Positions 7,319 to 14,338 of a stretch of 24,976 nucleotides of DNA are shown piece after piece. The notes beneath the pieces are model-generated. The model was not told where the DNA came from. It saw only the letters and a list, made by a program, of their open reading frames with translations, and made no database searches. The stretch is from assembly GCA_002171085.1 (NCBI GenBank), contig NHGV01000012.1, forward strand, positions 149,895-174,870, given 5' to 3'. The position numbers were made by a program, and so were the translations under genes. The stretch's first letter is position 1; every line of letters starts with the position of its first letter. Source of the stretch: Pelagibacteraceae bacterium TMED146. Its GTDB lineage: Bacteria > Pseudomonadota > Alphaproteobacteria > Pelagibacterales > Pelagibacteraceae.

Positions 7319-8643
7319 TGGCGCTACATAAAACATTTTCAATTATTGTTATAGCTTCTAAAGATGAAAAAGATTTTTCATTATTAAAAAAATTAAAAGA
7401 TAAATTTTCAGGCCATGAAATCATTTTAGCCATTGATGCTGATAACGAATTATCTATTGATACGTTAAATGATATTAATTTAAATATTAATAAATTAGTC
7501 AAAGTTCCGAATTCAACACGAGGAAAATCATTAAACGCTGGAGCCTTAAAGGCTGAGAATAATTATTTATGGTTTTTACACATTGATAGTCAGATTGATA
7601 AAATTCAAAGAGAAGACTTAGAGCGTGTTCAAAAAAAACAGTTAAATTATTTTAAACTCGCATTTGATAATAATAAAAATACTATTAATGCATCGGGTGC
7701 AAATTTTAGATCTAAGAACTTCGATTTACCCTTTGGAGATCAGTCTTTTTTAATACATAAAAATTTATTTAATTTAATTGGTAGATTTGATGAAAGCTTA
7801 AAAGAAGGTGAAGACCATAAATTTGTATGGGATGCAAAAGCTTTAGGTATTGAAATTAGAGAAATTATTAGAGAAATTATTACCTCAGCTAGAAAATATG
7901 AAAAAAGTTCATTTTGGCAAACAACTAAGACATTATTTAAAACAATAACTCAGGCCAGAAAATTTAAACAAAATAAAATTGAGAATATTTTTTGTTTTTT
8001 TATGAAAGATCCAAAATCAAAAAATTCTAAAACAAGACTTAGAGAAACTTTAAAAGACCAAGGACTAGTTGATCAGTTTAATCTTCATTGTTTAAACATT
8101 GTAAAATCAAATATTTTATCTCTAGATAAAAATGGGAATAAAATCGTTATTATTAACAACAGTCCAAATAGGCATTACATTGAAGAATTAGGCTTATCTA
8201 AATTTAGTATTCTAGATATTAATGAAGAAAACGTTGGTAAGTCGATGCACGAGGCTTATGAAATCTGTGCACCGTTTGCGGATAGAATAGTTTTATCTGG
8301 ATCAGATATACCAGAACTCACATCAAAACATTTAAGTGACTCTGTAAATTACCTATCTAAATTTGACAGTTATATCATTGGCACTAAAGATGGCGGGTAT
8401 TGTTGTTTTTCTACTAAATTAAAAAACTTAGAAGCTGAATTTACAAGAGTGAATTATTCTTCAAGTACAGTTTTAAATGATTTTACAAAACATTTATATA
8501 ATTTAAAGAAAAGCGATTTTTTACTTTTCGATGTAGACACTTTAGATGATTTACAATCTATGTATACAGCTTTAAAGAATGCTAAAATGACCAAAGAACA
8601 AAGTGATTTAATCGGATTTATTGATAAAAGAAAATATTCATAA
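7318..8643 (+). CDS. Fused TIGR04283-like GT2 and TIGR04282-like (DUF2064) transferase
   Basis: This 441-residue two-domain protein starts with GTG 7318-7320, overlapping the previous stop. Residues about 6-215 form a family-2 glycosyltransferase of the TIGR04283 type: TRGKSLNAGA (67-76), FLHID (86-90), LPFGDQSF (137-144), GEDHKF (164-169) and TSAR (189-192). Residues about 222-430 match the DUF2064/TIGR04282 nucleotidyl/glycosyltransferase type: KTRLRETL (239 on), LSGSDIPEL (327-335), KDGGYCCF (357-364) and FDVDTLDDL. These two families are normally separate neighbouring genes, linked by association to selenodomain radical-SAM and arsenosugar loci; neither ArsS nor ArsM is visible here. Residues 180-187 (IREI twice) come from a perfect 12-bp tandem duplication. 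The fold assignment is good; the substrate is inferred only. Confidence 0.8.
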   Translation: MALHKTFSIIVIASKDEKDFSLLKKLKDKFSGHEIILAIDADNELSIDTLNDINLNINKLVKVPNSTRGKSLNAGALKAENNYLWFLHIDSQIDKIQREDLERVQKKQLNYFKLAFDNNKNTINASGANFRSKNFDLPFGDQSFLIHKNLFNLIGRFDESLKEGEDHKFVWDAKALGIEIREIIREIITSARKYEKSSFWQTTKTLFKTITQARKFKQNKIENIFCFFMKDPKSKNSKTRLRETLKDQGLVDQFNLHCLNIVKSNILSLDKNGNKIVIINNSPNRHYIEELGLSKFSILDINEENVGKSMHEAYEICAPFADRIVLSGSDIPELTSKHLSDSVNYLSKFDSYIIGTKDGGYCCFSTKLKNLEAEFTRVNYSSSTVLNDFTKHLYNLKKSDFLLFDVDTLDDLQSMYTALKNAKMTKEQSDLIGFIDKRKYS

Positions 8644-9117
8644 ATGAACAAAAGAACATTTTTAAAAATTATTGCACAATCATTACTCCTTATAGGTTTT
8701 AGCCAAACCTCTGTATTTTCAGCTCTAAAAGAAATGATTAAAACAGATCAAGAATGGGAAAAAATTTTAACGCCTGAACAATTTAAAATTTTAAGAAAAG
8801 AGGGCACCGAAAGACCTTTTGCAAGTCCATTAAACAACGAAAAGCGTGAAGGTGAATATGTTTGTGTTGCATGTTATACAAAACTTTTTCATTCATCGAT
8901 GAAATATGACTCTGGCACAGGATGGCCGTCTTTTTTTGATTTTTATAAAGGAAATTTAAAAACAAAAACAGATTACAAACTTTTATATCCAAGAACTGAA
9001 TACCACTGTGCAACGTGCAAAGGTCACCATGGTCATGTTTTTAATGATGGCCCAAGACCAACTTTCAAACGATATTGTAATAACGGTGTTGCTTTAAAGT
9101 TTATTCCAAAGTCTTAA
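8644..9117 (+). CDS. msrB: Exported methionine-R-sulfoxide reductase (MsrB)
   Basis: This 157-residue enzyme reduces methionine-R-sulfoxide in proteins. A signal sequence (MNKRTFLKIIAQSLLLIGFS) resembles a Tat leader with KR instead of RR, so it is probably periplasmic. The MsrB domain follows: zinc ligands C74, C77, C122 and C125; substrate-site GTGWPSF (91-97); histidines in GHHGHVF (127-133); and catalytic C145 in RYCNNGVAL. It starts immediately after the TAA of the transferase gene, giving a HupE-like/transferase/MsrB set with no spacing. The last 17 bases overlap the convergent ion-channel pseudogene. The tail ends soon after the catalytic block, as in normal single-domain MsrB. Confidence 0.93.
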   Translation: MNKRTFLKIIAQSLLLIGFSQTSVFSALKEMIKTDQEWEKILTPEQFKILRKEGTERPFASPLNNEKREGEYVCVACYTKLFHSSMKYDSGTGWPSFFDFYKGNLKTKTDYKLLYPRTEYHCATCKGHHGHVFNDGPRPTFKRYCNNGVALKFIPKS

Positions 9118-9550
9118 AGTTATTTTTTTTTTTAAATAAATAACTCAGTTTAAATGTTGCAGTCCATGCGATAAGAACTAGTCCAATTAATGCTTCTAAA
9201 CCTGTTGCAATACGCATTGGCCCATTTGCAAAAATATCTCCTGTTCCAAGTGTTGTGTAACAATTTATTGAGTAGTAAAAAAAATCTAAAAAGTTACCTG
9301 ATAAATTTCCCTCAAAAAGGTTTTGATCAAGGTTAGCCTGATAAAACATATAATAGTAGAAAGCGAATAAGATAATTTAGGCTAAATGAGACCCAATTAA
9401 ACACGCAGAAATTTTTACAAAGTCTTTATAAATAAACTTTTTAGCTCTGTTTTGACTGAGATAATTCAGCGTTAAACCATGAATTTTTAAACTTAAAGCT
9501 ACTAAAATGACTGTAAAAATTATCGACCAAATCATTTTTGTAATATACAT
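9101..9550 (-). pseudogene. Ion-channel (potassium-channel type) gene with in-frame stop
   Basis: Only an 82-codon ORF (9101-9349) is open, but the same frame reads upstream without a shift to ATG 9548-9550. It is broken solely by TAA at 9377-9379 (codon 58 of 149). Together the pieces give a 3-helix channel-like protein: helix 1 (MIWSIIFTVILVALSLK), helix 2 spanning the stop (KISACLIGSHLA, stop, IILFAFYYYMF), a pore loop with the filter-like TTLGTGDI, and a last helix (IATGLEALIGLVLIAW). The stop sits where relatives, as I recall them, often have Glu (HLxEI), so one GAA-to-TAA change explains it. Alternatives are sequencing error, readthrough, or re-initiation at 9349 giving only the pore half. 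It is divergent from doxX with 10 bases between the starts and overlaps msrB by 17 bases. Confidence 0.75.
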
Positions 9551-9560
9551 TGAGAATCAA

Positions 9561-10022
9561 ATGATACCAGTAAGCAGAACATCAAGATATATCATTCGAA
9601 AACTCGATCCAGTGTATGAGTTATTCGGACCATTAGCTTATCCAATTATAAGAATAGCAGTTGGTGTCATGATGATCCCTCATGGTTATGGAAAATTATT
9701 TAACGAAGGTGGAATAGAAAGAACTGCAAAGTTTTTTTCATCTATTTCAATTGAACCATCTGTCTTTTTTGCATGGTACGTTGGTATTATAGAATTTGTT
9801 GGTGGAATATGTGTAGCAATTGGTTTGTTAACACGAATTTTTTCTGCACAGTTAGTTGGAGTTTTGTTTGTAGCAACTTTTGTTGTGCACTTTCAAAACG
9901 GATTTTTATGGGTCAAAGGTGGATACGAATATCCATTGATGTGGATGATTATAATGATTGCAATCACATTAAAAGGTGGTAGCACACTTTCCATTGATAA
10001 CCAATTACCAAAAGAATTTTAA
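9561..10022 (+). CDS. DoxX-family membrane protein
   Basis: This is a 153-residue protein with four predicted membrane segments: near AYPIIRIAVGVMMIPHG, YVGIIEFVGGICVAIGLLT, LVGVLFVATFVV and LMWMIIMIAITL. The pattern LRIxxGxxxxxHGxxKLF followed by EFxGGxxxxxGLLTR is typical of the DoxX/DoxD family, small quinone-linked or redox-associated membrane proteins of mostly unknown role. I start it at ATG 9561, because the longer frame from 9507 overlaps the N-terminal part of the channel gene on the other strand and adds residues not typical of the family. Its stop overlaps the start of a 31-codon ORF (TAATG). Confidence 0.85.
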   Translation: MIPVSRTSRYIIRKLDPVYELFGPLAYPIIRIAVGVMMIPHGYGKLFNEGGIERTAKFFSSISIEPSVFFAWYVGIIEFVGGICVAIGLLTRIFSAQLVGVLFVATFVVHFQNGFLWVKGGYEYPLMWMIIMIAITLKGGSTLSIDNQLPKEF

Positions 10023-10117
10023 TGAGCCTTTCAAATTTACCTCTTAATAAAGCAGTCCCCGTTTTACTTATAATTGTTGGTCTAGTTTTACTTTTGATAA
10101 CATTTCTTGTGAATTAA
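10022..10117 (+). CDS. 31-residue single-helix membrane peptide
   Basis: The ATG at 10022-10024 shares a base with the stop of doxX (TAATG), the classical arrangement for translational coupling. The frame runs 31 codons to TAA 10115-10117. After a short polar start (MSLSNLPLNK), residues about 12-30 are entirely hydrophobic (VPVLLIIVGLVLLL...), a single membrane helix. The ORF exactly fills the gap between doxX and the stop codon of the convergent protease gene, leaving no spare base. In such a compact genome this favours a real gene, possibly a DoxX partner or stabiliser. No family is recognised. Confidence 0.55.
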   Translation: MSLSNLPLNKAVPVLLIIVGLVLLLITFLVN

Positions 10118-10738
10118 TTATTGAAGTGTGCCATGATAAAAGTACACGCCTAATCCAGATGTAAAAACTATATTTCCGTAGACGGCATGTTCTAGAGTTA
10201 CCCAAAAGGTTGAACGATGTTCATAGTAGTTCCATGCAAATATTAAACCGCCAATAAAAGTAAAAGAAATAACTATAGGATTTAAATAAATAATATGACC
10301 TAAAGAGAAAAATATAGCATTTAGGATAATAATTTTTGTTTTACCAGGAAAGGTTGTTTCATAACGTTCAAAAAAAAATCTTCTATATAATATTTCTTGA
10401 GGCAAAGCGCTTAAAAACGGATATAATATTATTACTAAAATATAAATATTAAAGTTTTTTCTTGGAAAAGATAAAAAATTTTGTTCATCATAAAGAAAAG
10501 AAAAACTTAAAATTACAAAAGATACAAATACAATCCTAAATAAAACAAATTTTAAATTTTGAGGATTTTTGCTATGATAATTAACAATCTTTATTTTATT
10601 AAACTTTAAATATAAGCAAACCGCTAAACAACTTAAAATAACAGCAAATAAAACCTGAATATTAATTCTGGCGATTAGTAAAATTAATGGTATACCCAAA
10701 AAGAGTATAACTAATTCACTAAATTTCATTACTCGCAT
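10118..10738 (-). CDS. CPBP-family (CAAX-protease-like) intramembrane metalloprotease
   Basis: This is a 206-residue multi-pass membrane protein. The CPBP/Abi core motifs are present in order: motif 1 QEILYRR (114-120), where the family has EExxxR; motif 2 FSLGH (144-148); and motif 3 EHAVYGN (183-189). Members are putative intramembrane proteases. Replacement of the first motif-1 glutamate by glutamine is notable, since that residue is usually catalytic, so the protein may be altered or inactive. Met4 (10729) is an alternative start. It lies 44 bases downstream of the diacylglycerol-kinase-like gene on the same strand and may be co-transcribed. Its stop abuts that of the 31-codon ORF. Confidence 0.75.
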   Translation of the reverse strand: MRVMKFSELVILFLGIPLILLIARINIQVLFAVILSCLAVCLYLKFNKIKIVNYHSKNPQNLKFVLFRIVFVSFVILSFSFLYDEQNFLSFPRKNFNIYILVIILYPFLSALPQEILYRRFFFERYETTFPGKTKIIILNAIFFSLGHIIYLNPIVISFTFIGGLIFAWNYYEHRSTFWVTLEHAVYGNIVFTSGLGVYFYHGTLQ

Positions 10739-10782
10739 TAGATAAAAAATACAGTAAATTTAAAAATTAAATTGTTAATTTT

Positions 10783-11640
10783 TTATGAAATCAATTGAAT
10801 TGGTTCAGATTTAAAATGAATTTCAACTGGTAATGATCCGTATTTTTCACCATCACATTGAACATTTATTTTTTCTTGTGATGAAATTTTAATATTTTGA
10901 GAAATTAATTTAGTTACTTTTTTAGATTTACTAAGATCGCCATAAAATATGATTAAAAAAATGCAGTATAAAAATCCGAGTCTACTTAAATCTCTAAATA
11001 TATAGCAAACCATATTGTCTTCAAAAATATTTGTTGAGTTTGTAATTTTATAAGGCCCTGCGTAGTGTTTAGCATTTGTAACTAGCACCCAATTTCCTGA
11101 TACTGAATGATAATCTGCTTCAACTTTAATATGATACTTTTTTAATTTAAAAAATTCGATCAATCCAAGTAAACCAAACATGGCTTTACCAAATATTTTT
11201 TTAAGAGATGGGTGCATCTTATGAACGATATCTCCATCATAACCAACACCTGCCATTAAAAAAAATTTTTTATTATTAATATTAGAGACATAAATTTTTC
11301 TTGTTTTTCCTTCCTCAATTAATTTGCATATTGATTTCACATCAGTTTTAATACCAGCCTCAATTGCTAAAATATTTGCTGTACCAAGAGGAATAATTCC
11401 AAGTTTTGTATTTTTATCAATTCCATTAATAACTTCATTGATTGTTCCATCACCACCTGCAGCAACAATAACGTCAAAATTTTTATATTCTTTTCTGGCA
11501 ATTTCCGTGGCATCCCCAGGTTTTTGAGTATCAAAAATGGTGACAGAATTATTTAAACTTAATCGCTCTTTGATTTGTAAAAGCTTTTTAATCTTGCTGT
11601 TTCCAGCGTTTGGGTTGTAAATAACTGCTATTTTATTCAT
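10783..11640 (-). CDS. Diacylglycerol kinase-like lipid kinase (YegS/DgkB family)
   Basis: This is a 285-residue soluble DAGK-catalytic-domain protein. I choose ATG 11638-11640: the family begins with MxKIAVIYNPNAG, and the longer frame to 11685 would add 15 unrelated residues. Key motifs are YNPNAG (8-13), IVAAGGDGTINEVING (58-73; nucleotide-binding GGDGT at 62-66), IPLGTANILA and the AGVGYDGDI segment. These enzymes phosphorylate diacylglycerol, sphingoid or related lipids using ATP. It diverges from plcP, whose product is diacylglycerol, across a 76-base region with Pho-box-like repeats. It could therefore recycle DAG to phosphatidate and oppose glycolipid formation, which is inference. 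The CPBP protease gene follows downstream. Confidence 0.85.
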   Translation of the reverse strand: MNKIAVIYNPNAGNSKIKKLLQIKERLSLNNSVTIFDTQKPGDATEIARKEYKNFDVIVAAGGDGTINEVINGIDKNTKLGIIPLGTANILAIEAGIKTDVKSICKLIEEGKTRKIYVSNINNKKFFLMAGVGYDGDIVHKMHPSLKKIFGKAMFGLLGLIEFFKLKKYHIKVEADYHSVSGNWVLVTNAKHYAGPYKITNSTNIFEDNMVCYIFRDLSRLGFLYCIFLIIFYGDLSKSKKVTKLISQNIKISSQEKINVQCDGEKYGSLPVEIHFKSEPIQLIS

Positions 11641-11663
11641 TACGTCTTTTTTGTTTAAAAAAT

Positions 11664-11692
11664 TTTTAACAGTTCTGTAACACAATTATGAT
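11664..11692 (+). promoter_or_regulatory. Pho-box-like repeats between the DAG-kinase gene and plcP
   Basis: Three 7-mers phased by 11 bp are present: TTTTAAC (11664), CTGTAAC (11675) and TTATGAT (11686). The first two match the pair upstream of pstS (17097 and 17108) in type and spacing. The core is partly inverted-repeat-like, since the minus strand reads GTGTTAC, four bases, CTGTTAA, so it could serve both divergent genes. A -10 for plcP is ambiguous: TATGAT 11687-11692 or TAAACT 11699-11704. Confidence 0.6.
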
Positions 11693-11716
11693 TCAACTTA
11701 AACTAGAGATTCGTTT

Positions 11717-12571
11717 ATGATAGATAAAAAAACAATACTAAAAGCAGTTGATGGCAAACTCCTTCAATACAAATCTATTTGGATTTCAGACATTCATTTA
11801 GGAACAAGGGGATGTCAGGCAGATATGGTCTTAGAATTTATCAAATATACGCGTTCTGAAAATTTATATTTAGTTGGCGATATTGTTGATGGATGGGCTT
11901 TAAAAAATAAATGGTATTGGCCTCAACAGCATAATGATGTTGTTCAAAAAATTTTGAGAAAAGCAAGACACGGTACGAGAGTTTTTTACGTAGCCGGAAA
12001 TCACGATGAAATTTTAAGAAAATTTATTCCTATTAATCTTGGTAACGTTGAAATTTTAAATCAATTAATTCATGAAGGAATTAATGGAAAAAAATATTGG
12101 GTCGTTCACGGCGATCAATTTGACGGAATCATAAGATATGCAAAGTGGTTATCAAGATTAGGATCTATTGCTTATGAAGGATTAATCGCATTTAATCGGT
12201 ATTTAAATTATTTTAGAAGACGCTTGGGCAAGGAATATTGGTCCTTATCAAAATATTTAAAATTTAAAGTTAAAAATGCTGTAAAATTTATTAGTGAGTT
12301 CGAAGAGTTAGTTGTTGACTCTGCAAAAAAACAAAAAGCAAATGGTGTTATCTGTGGTCATATTCACCATCCTGCGATGGAAAATATGAAAGATGTAGAA
12401 TATAAAAATTGTGGTGACTGGGTTGAAAGTTGCACAGCTTTAGTTGAACATTTTAATGGAGAGTTTGAGCTTATTTACTGGTTAGATAAAAGAAAAGAAA
12501 TCTTAGCCGATACTTATGTTGAAGAAGAATTTGAAGAGATTAGACAAGACAAAATTAGGATTGTATCTTAA
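11717..12571 (+). CDS. plcP: PlcP-type phospholipase C (calcineurin-like phosphoesterase)
   Basis: This is a 284-residue metallophosphoesterase. Metal-ligand motifs in order are SDIHLG (24-29), GDIVDGW (54-60), GNHDE (94-98), VHGDQ (130-134) and GHIHHP (214-219). The signature stretch LGTRGCQAD and WYWPQQHNDVVQKILRKARHGT separates PlcP-type proteins from LpxH. PlcP cleaves the head group from phospholipids to release diacylglycerol, the first step of phosphate-free lipid replacement in alphaproteobacteria. There is no signal peptide, so it acts at the inner face of the membrane. It is followed 5 bases later by the glycosyltransferase that uses its product. Pho-box-like repeats upstream suggest PhoB control. 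Confidence 0.9.
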   Translation: MIDKKTILKAVDGKLLQYKSIWISDIHLGTRGCQADMVLEFIKYTRSENLYLVGDIVDGWALKNKWYWPQQHNDVVQKILRKARHGTRVFYVAGNHDEILRKFIPINLGNVEILNQLIHEGINGKKYWVVHGDQFDGIIRYAKWLSRLGSIAYEGLIAFNRYLNYFRRRLGKEYWSLSKYLKFKVKNAVKFISEFEELVVDSAKKQKANGVICGHIHHPAMENMKDVEYKNCGDWVESCTALVEHFNGEFELIYWLDKRKEILADTYVEEEFEEIRQDKIRIVS

Positions 12572-12576
12572 ATTTA

Positions 12577-13587
12577 GTGAGTCCTTATAAAATTTTAATT
12601 ATTACTGACGCTTGGTATCCACAAACAAATGGTGTAGTCAGAACCATGGATAATCTAGGACAACAACTTCAAAAACGAGGTCATGAAGTAAAATATATTA
12701 CACCAAATGAATTTGTTACTGTTCCAATGCCAACGTATCCTGAAATTCGATTAGCATTAAATGCATGGCCAAAAATTAATAAAATGATTAAACAATATAA
12801 TCCTCAAGTTGTTCATATTTCAACTGAGGGTCCCCTTGGTTTTTTTGGAAGGAAATATTGTCTCAAAAATAATATTAAGTTTACAACTTCTTATCATACA
12901 AAATTTCCAGATTATGTTTATGCAAGGACAAAAATTCCTATTAAATTTTCTTATCGTTTTATGAGATTTTTTCATAAACATTCACAATCTATATTGGTTA
13001 CAACACAAACTATGAAAAAAGAGTTGGCTGAAAATGGTTTTAATGAAGATCAACTTAAGGTTTGGACTAGAGGAGTTGAGCATGATGTTTTTGGAAATGG
13101 CATAAAAATTAAAGATTTTAAGGGACCTGTTTGGATTTATGTTGGAAGAGTAGCCGTTGAAAAAAATATTAAAGCATTTTTAGATTTAGATATTGAAGGT
13201 ACAAAAATTGTTGTGGGTGATGGCCCCCAGATGAATGAAGTTAAAAAAAAATATCCTGATGTTATCTTTACAGGTATGTTGGGTGATAAGGATATTGCAA
13301 ACTATTTAGCATCTAGCGATGTCTTTGTTTTCCCAAGCAAAACTGACACTTTTGGTATCGTTTTAATAGAAGCGCTATCTGCTGGACTTCCTATAGCCGG
13401 CTTTAAAGTTCCAGGTCCAATTGACATTACGGGTGGAACAGAAGTTGATGCCTTGGATAACGATTTAAAAACTTCAGCCCTTAAAGCATTGAAGATTAAT
13501 AGAGAAAAATGTAAGGCATTAGCACAAAAATATACTTGGCAAGAGTGTGCAAAAATATTTGAAACCAGTTGTTCACCTAATTATTAA
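12577..13587 (+). CDS. agt: Agt-type diacylglycerol glycosyltransferase (GT4)
   Basis: This 336-residue GT-B glycosyltransferase starts with GTG 12577-12579. The N-domain begins YKILIITDAWYPQTNGVVRT, and a HTKFPDY motif lies near 107-113. The C-domain has GRVAVEKN (190-197), VGDGP (213-217) and TDTFGIVLIEALSAGLPI (256-273), where Asp257 takes the first position of the GT4 EX7E motif and E265 the last. In alphaproteobacteria the enzyme beside PlcP transfers glucose or glucuronate from a UDP-sugar to diacylglycerol. It is transcribed with plcP and overlaps the convergent olsA gene by 11 bases. The function rests on family plus location; the sugar cannot be determined here. Confidence 0.87.
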   Translation: MSPYKILIITDAWYPQTNGVVRTMDNLGQQLQKRGHEVKYITPNEFVTVPMPTYPEIRLALNAWPKINKMIKQYNPQVVHISTEGPLGFFGRKYCLKNNIKFTTSYHTKFPDYVYARTKIPIKFSYRFMRFFHKHSQSILVTTQTMKKELAENGFNEDQLKVWTRGVEHDVFGNGIKIKDFKGPVWIYVGRVAVEKNIKAFLDLDIEGTKIVVGDGPQMNEVKKKYPDVIFTGMLGDKDIANYLASSDVFVFPSKTDTFGIVLIEALSAGLPIAGFKVPGPIDITGGTEVDALDNDLKTSALKALKINREKCKALAQKYTWQECAKIFETSCSPNY

Positions 13588-14329
13588 AAGATTGTTTGCC
13601 TTTTAAGGTATATTCTCTTAACTCATTTGAAATTTCAGAGTTACCTTTTCCTATAAATTGAGAACTATAATGGGTAGGTAAGCATACTGCTTTAAAAAAT
13701 TTATTTTTTTTATTAATTAATTCTTTTGCAAAAAGAATTCTTCTTAATGGGTAATGTATTATACCTAATACGTGAAATAAAAAACTATTTTCACCATTAA
13801 AATAAACGGGGCAAATTGTTGCTTCAGTTTTTCTAATTATTGCACCTAAAATAGATTGCCATTTTTTTTCAATTACTTTTCCAAATATTTTTTCTTTGGT
13901 TGCCACTTCACCGGATGGAAAAATGATTAAAGCACCACCATTTTGAACATGTCGGATGGCATCATTTTTTGATTTTAAATTAAACTTTACAGACTCTCTT
14001 TTTTCATCAAGTTTTAGAGGAAATAAATAAGGTCTTATGAGATCAACTTGTGATATTTCATCATTAATAAGTATTCGGTAATCTTTCCTTTTTTTAGAAA
14101 TAGTATCGGCAATAATTAATCCATCTACTAGTCCAAATGGGTGGTTACAAACTACGATCACAGGACCAGTTTCAGGAATTTTTTCAGTATTTAAAATCGA
14201 GTATTTTATGTTGAAAAGTTCTAATGTTTTATTCCAAAAATTATTTTTCAATTCAAAATTGTCATAATGTTTTTGGTACAATTTTTTTAAATACGAAAAA
14301 CCAAATAACCAAGCTATTAATGATTTCAC
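13577..14329 (-). CDS. olsA: OlsA-like lyso-ornithine-lipid O-acyltransferase
   Basis: This is a 250-residue PlsC-family acyltransferase. The start is GTG 14327-14329. The catalytic block CNHPFGLVDGL (61-71; H63 and D69) has the longer His-Asp spacing typical of the OlsA/hemolysin-like branch, and a second block IIFPSGEVATK follows. OlsA transfers an acyl chain from acyl-ACP to the hydroxyl of lyso-ornithine lipid, completing ornithine lipid, a phosphate-free membrane lipid. It sits 9 bases after olsB, matching the two-step OlsB-then-OlsA pathway. It could instead acylate lysophosphatidate, but the pairing with olsB argues otherwise. Confidence 0.82.
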   Translation of the reverse strand: MKSLIAWLFGFSYLKKLYQKHYDNFELKNNFWNKTLELFNIKYSILNTEKIPETGPVIVVCNHPFGLVDGLIIADTISKKRKDYRILINDEISQVDLIRPYLFPLKLDEKRESVKFNLKSKNDAIRHVQNGGALIIFPSGEVATKEKIFGKVIEKKWQSILGAIIRKTEATICPVYFNGENSFLFHVLGIIHYPLRRILFAKELINKKNKFFKAVCLPTHYSSQFIGKGNSEISNELREYTLKGKQSFNN

Positions 14330-14338
14330 TCTTACAGT

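Noticed and set aside
9377-9379. Programmed recoding at the ion-channel stop
   Set aside because: The codon is TAA with no evident downstream stimulator; simple nonsense mutation or sequencing error is more likely.
9773-9982. 69-codon plus-strand ORF inside doxX
   Set aside because: It is an out-of-frame shadow of the DoxX coding sequence, rich in Trp/Cys/Asn without family resemblance.
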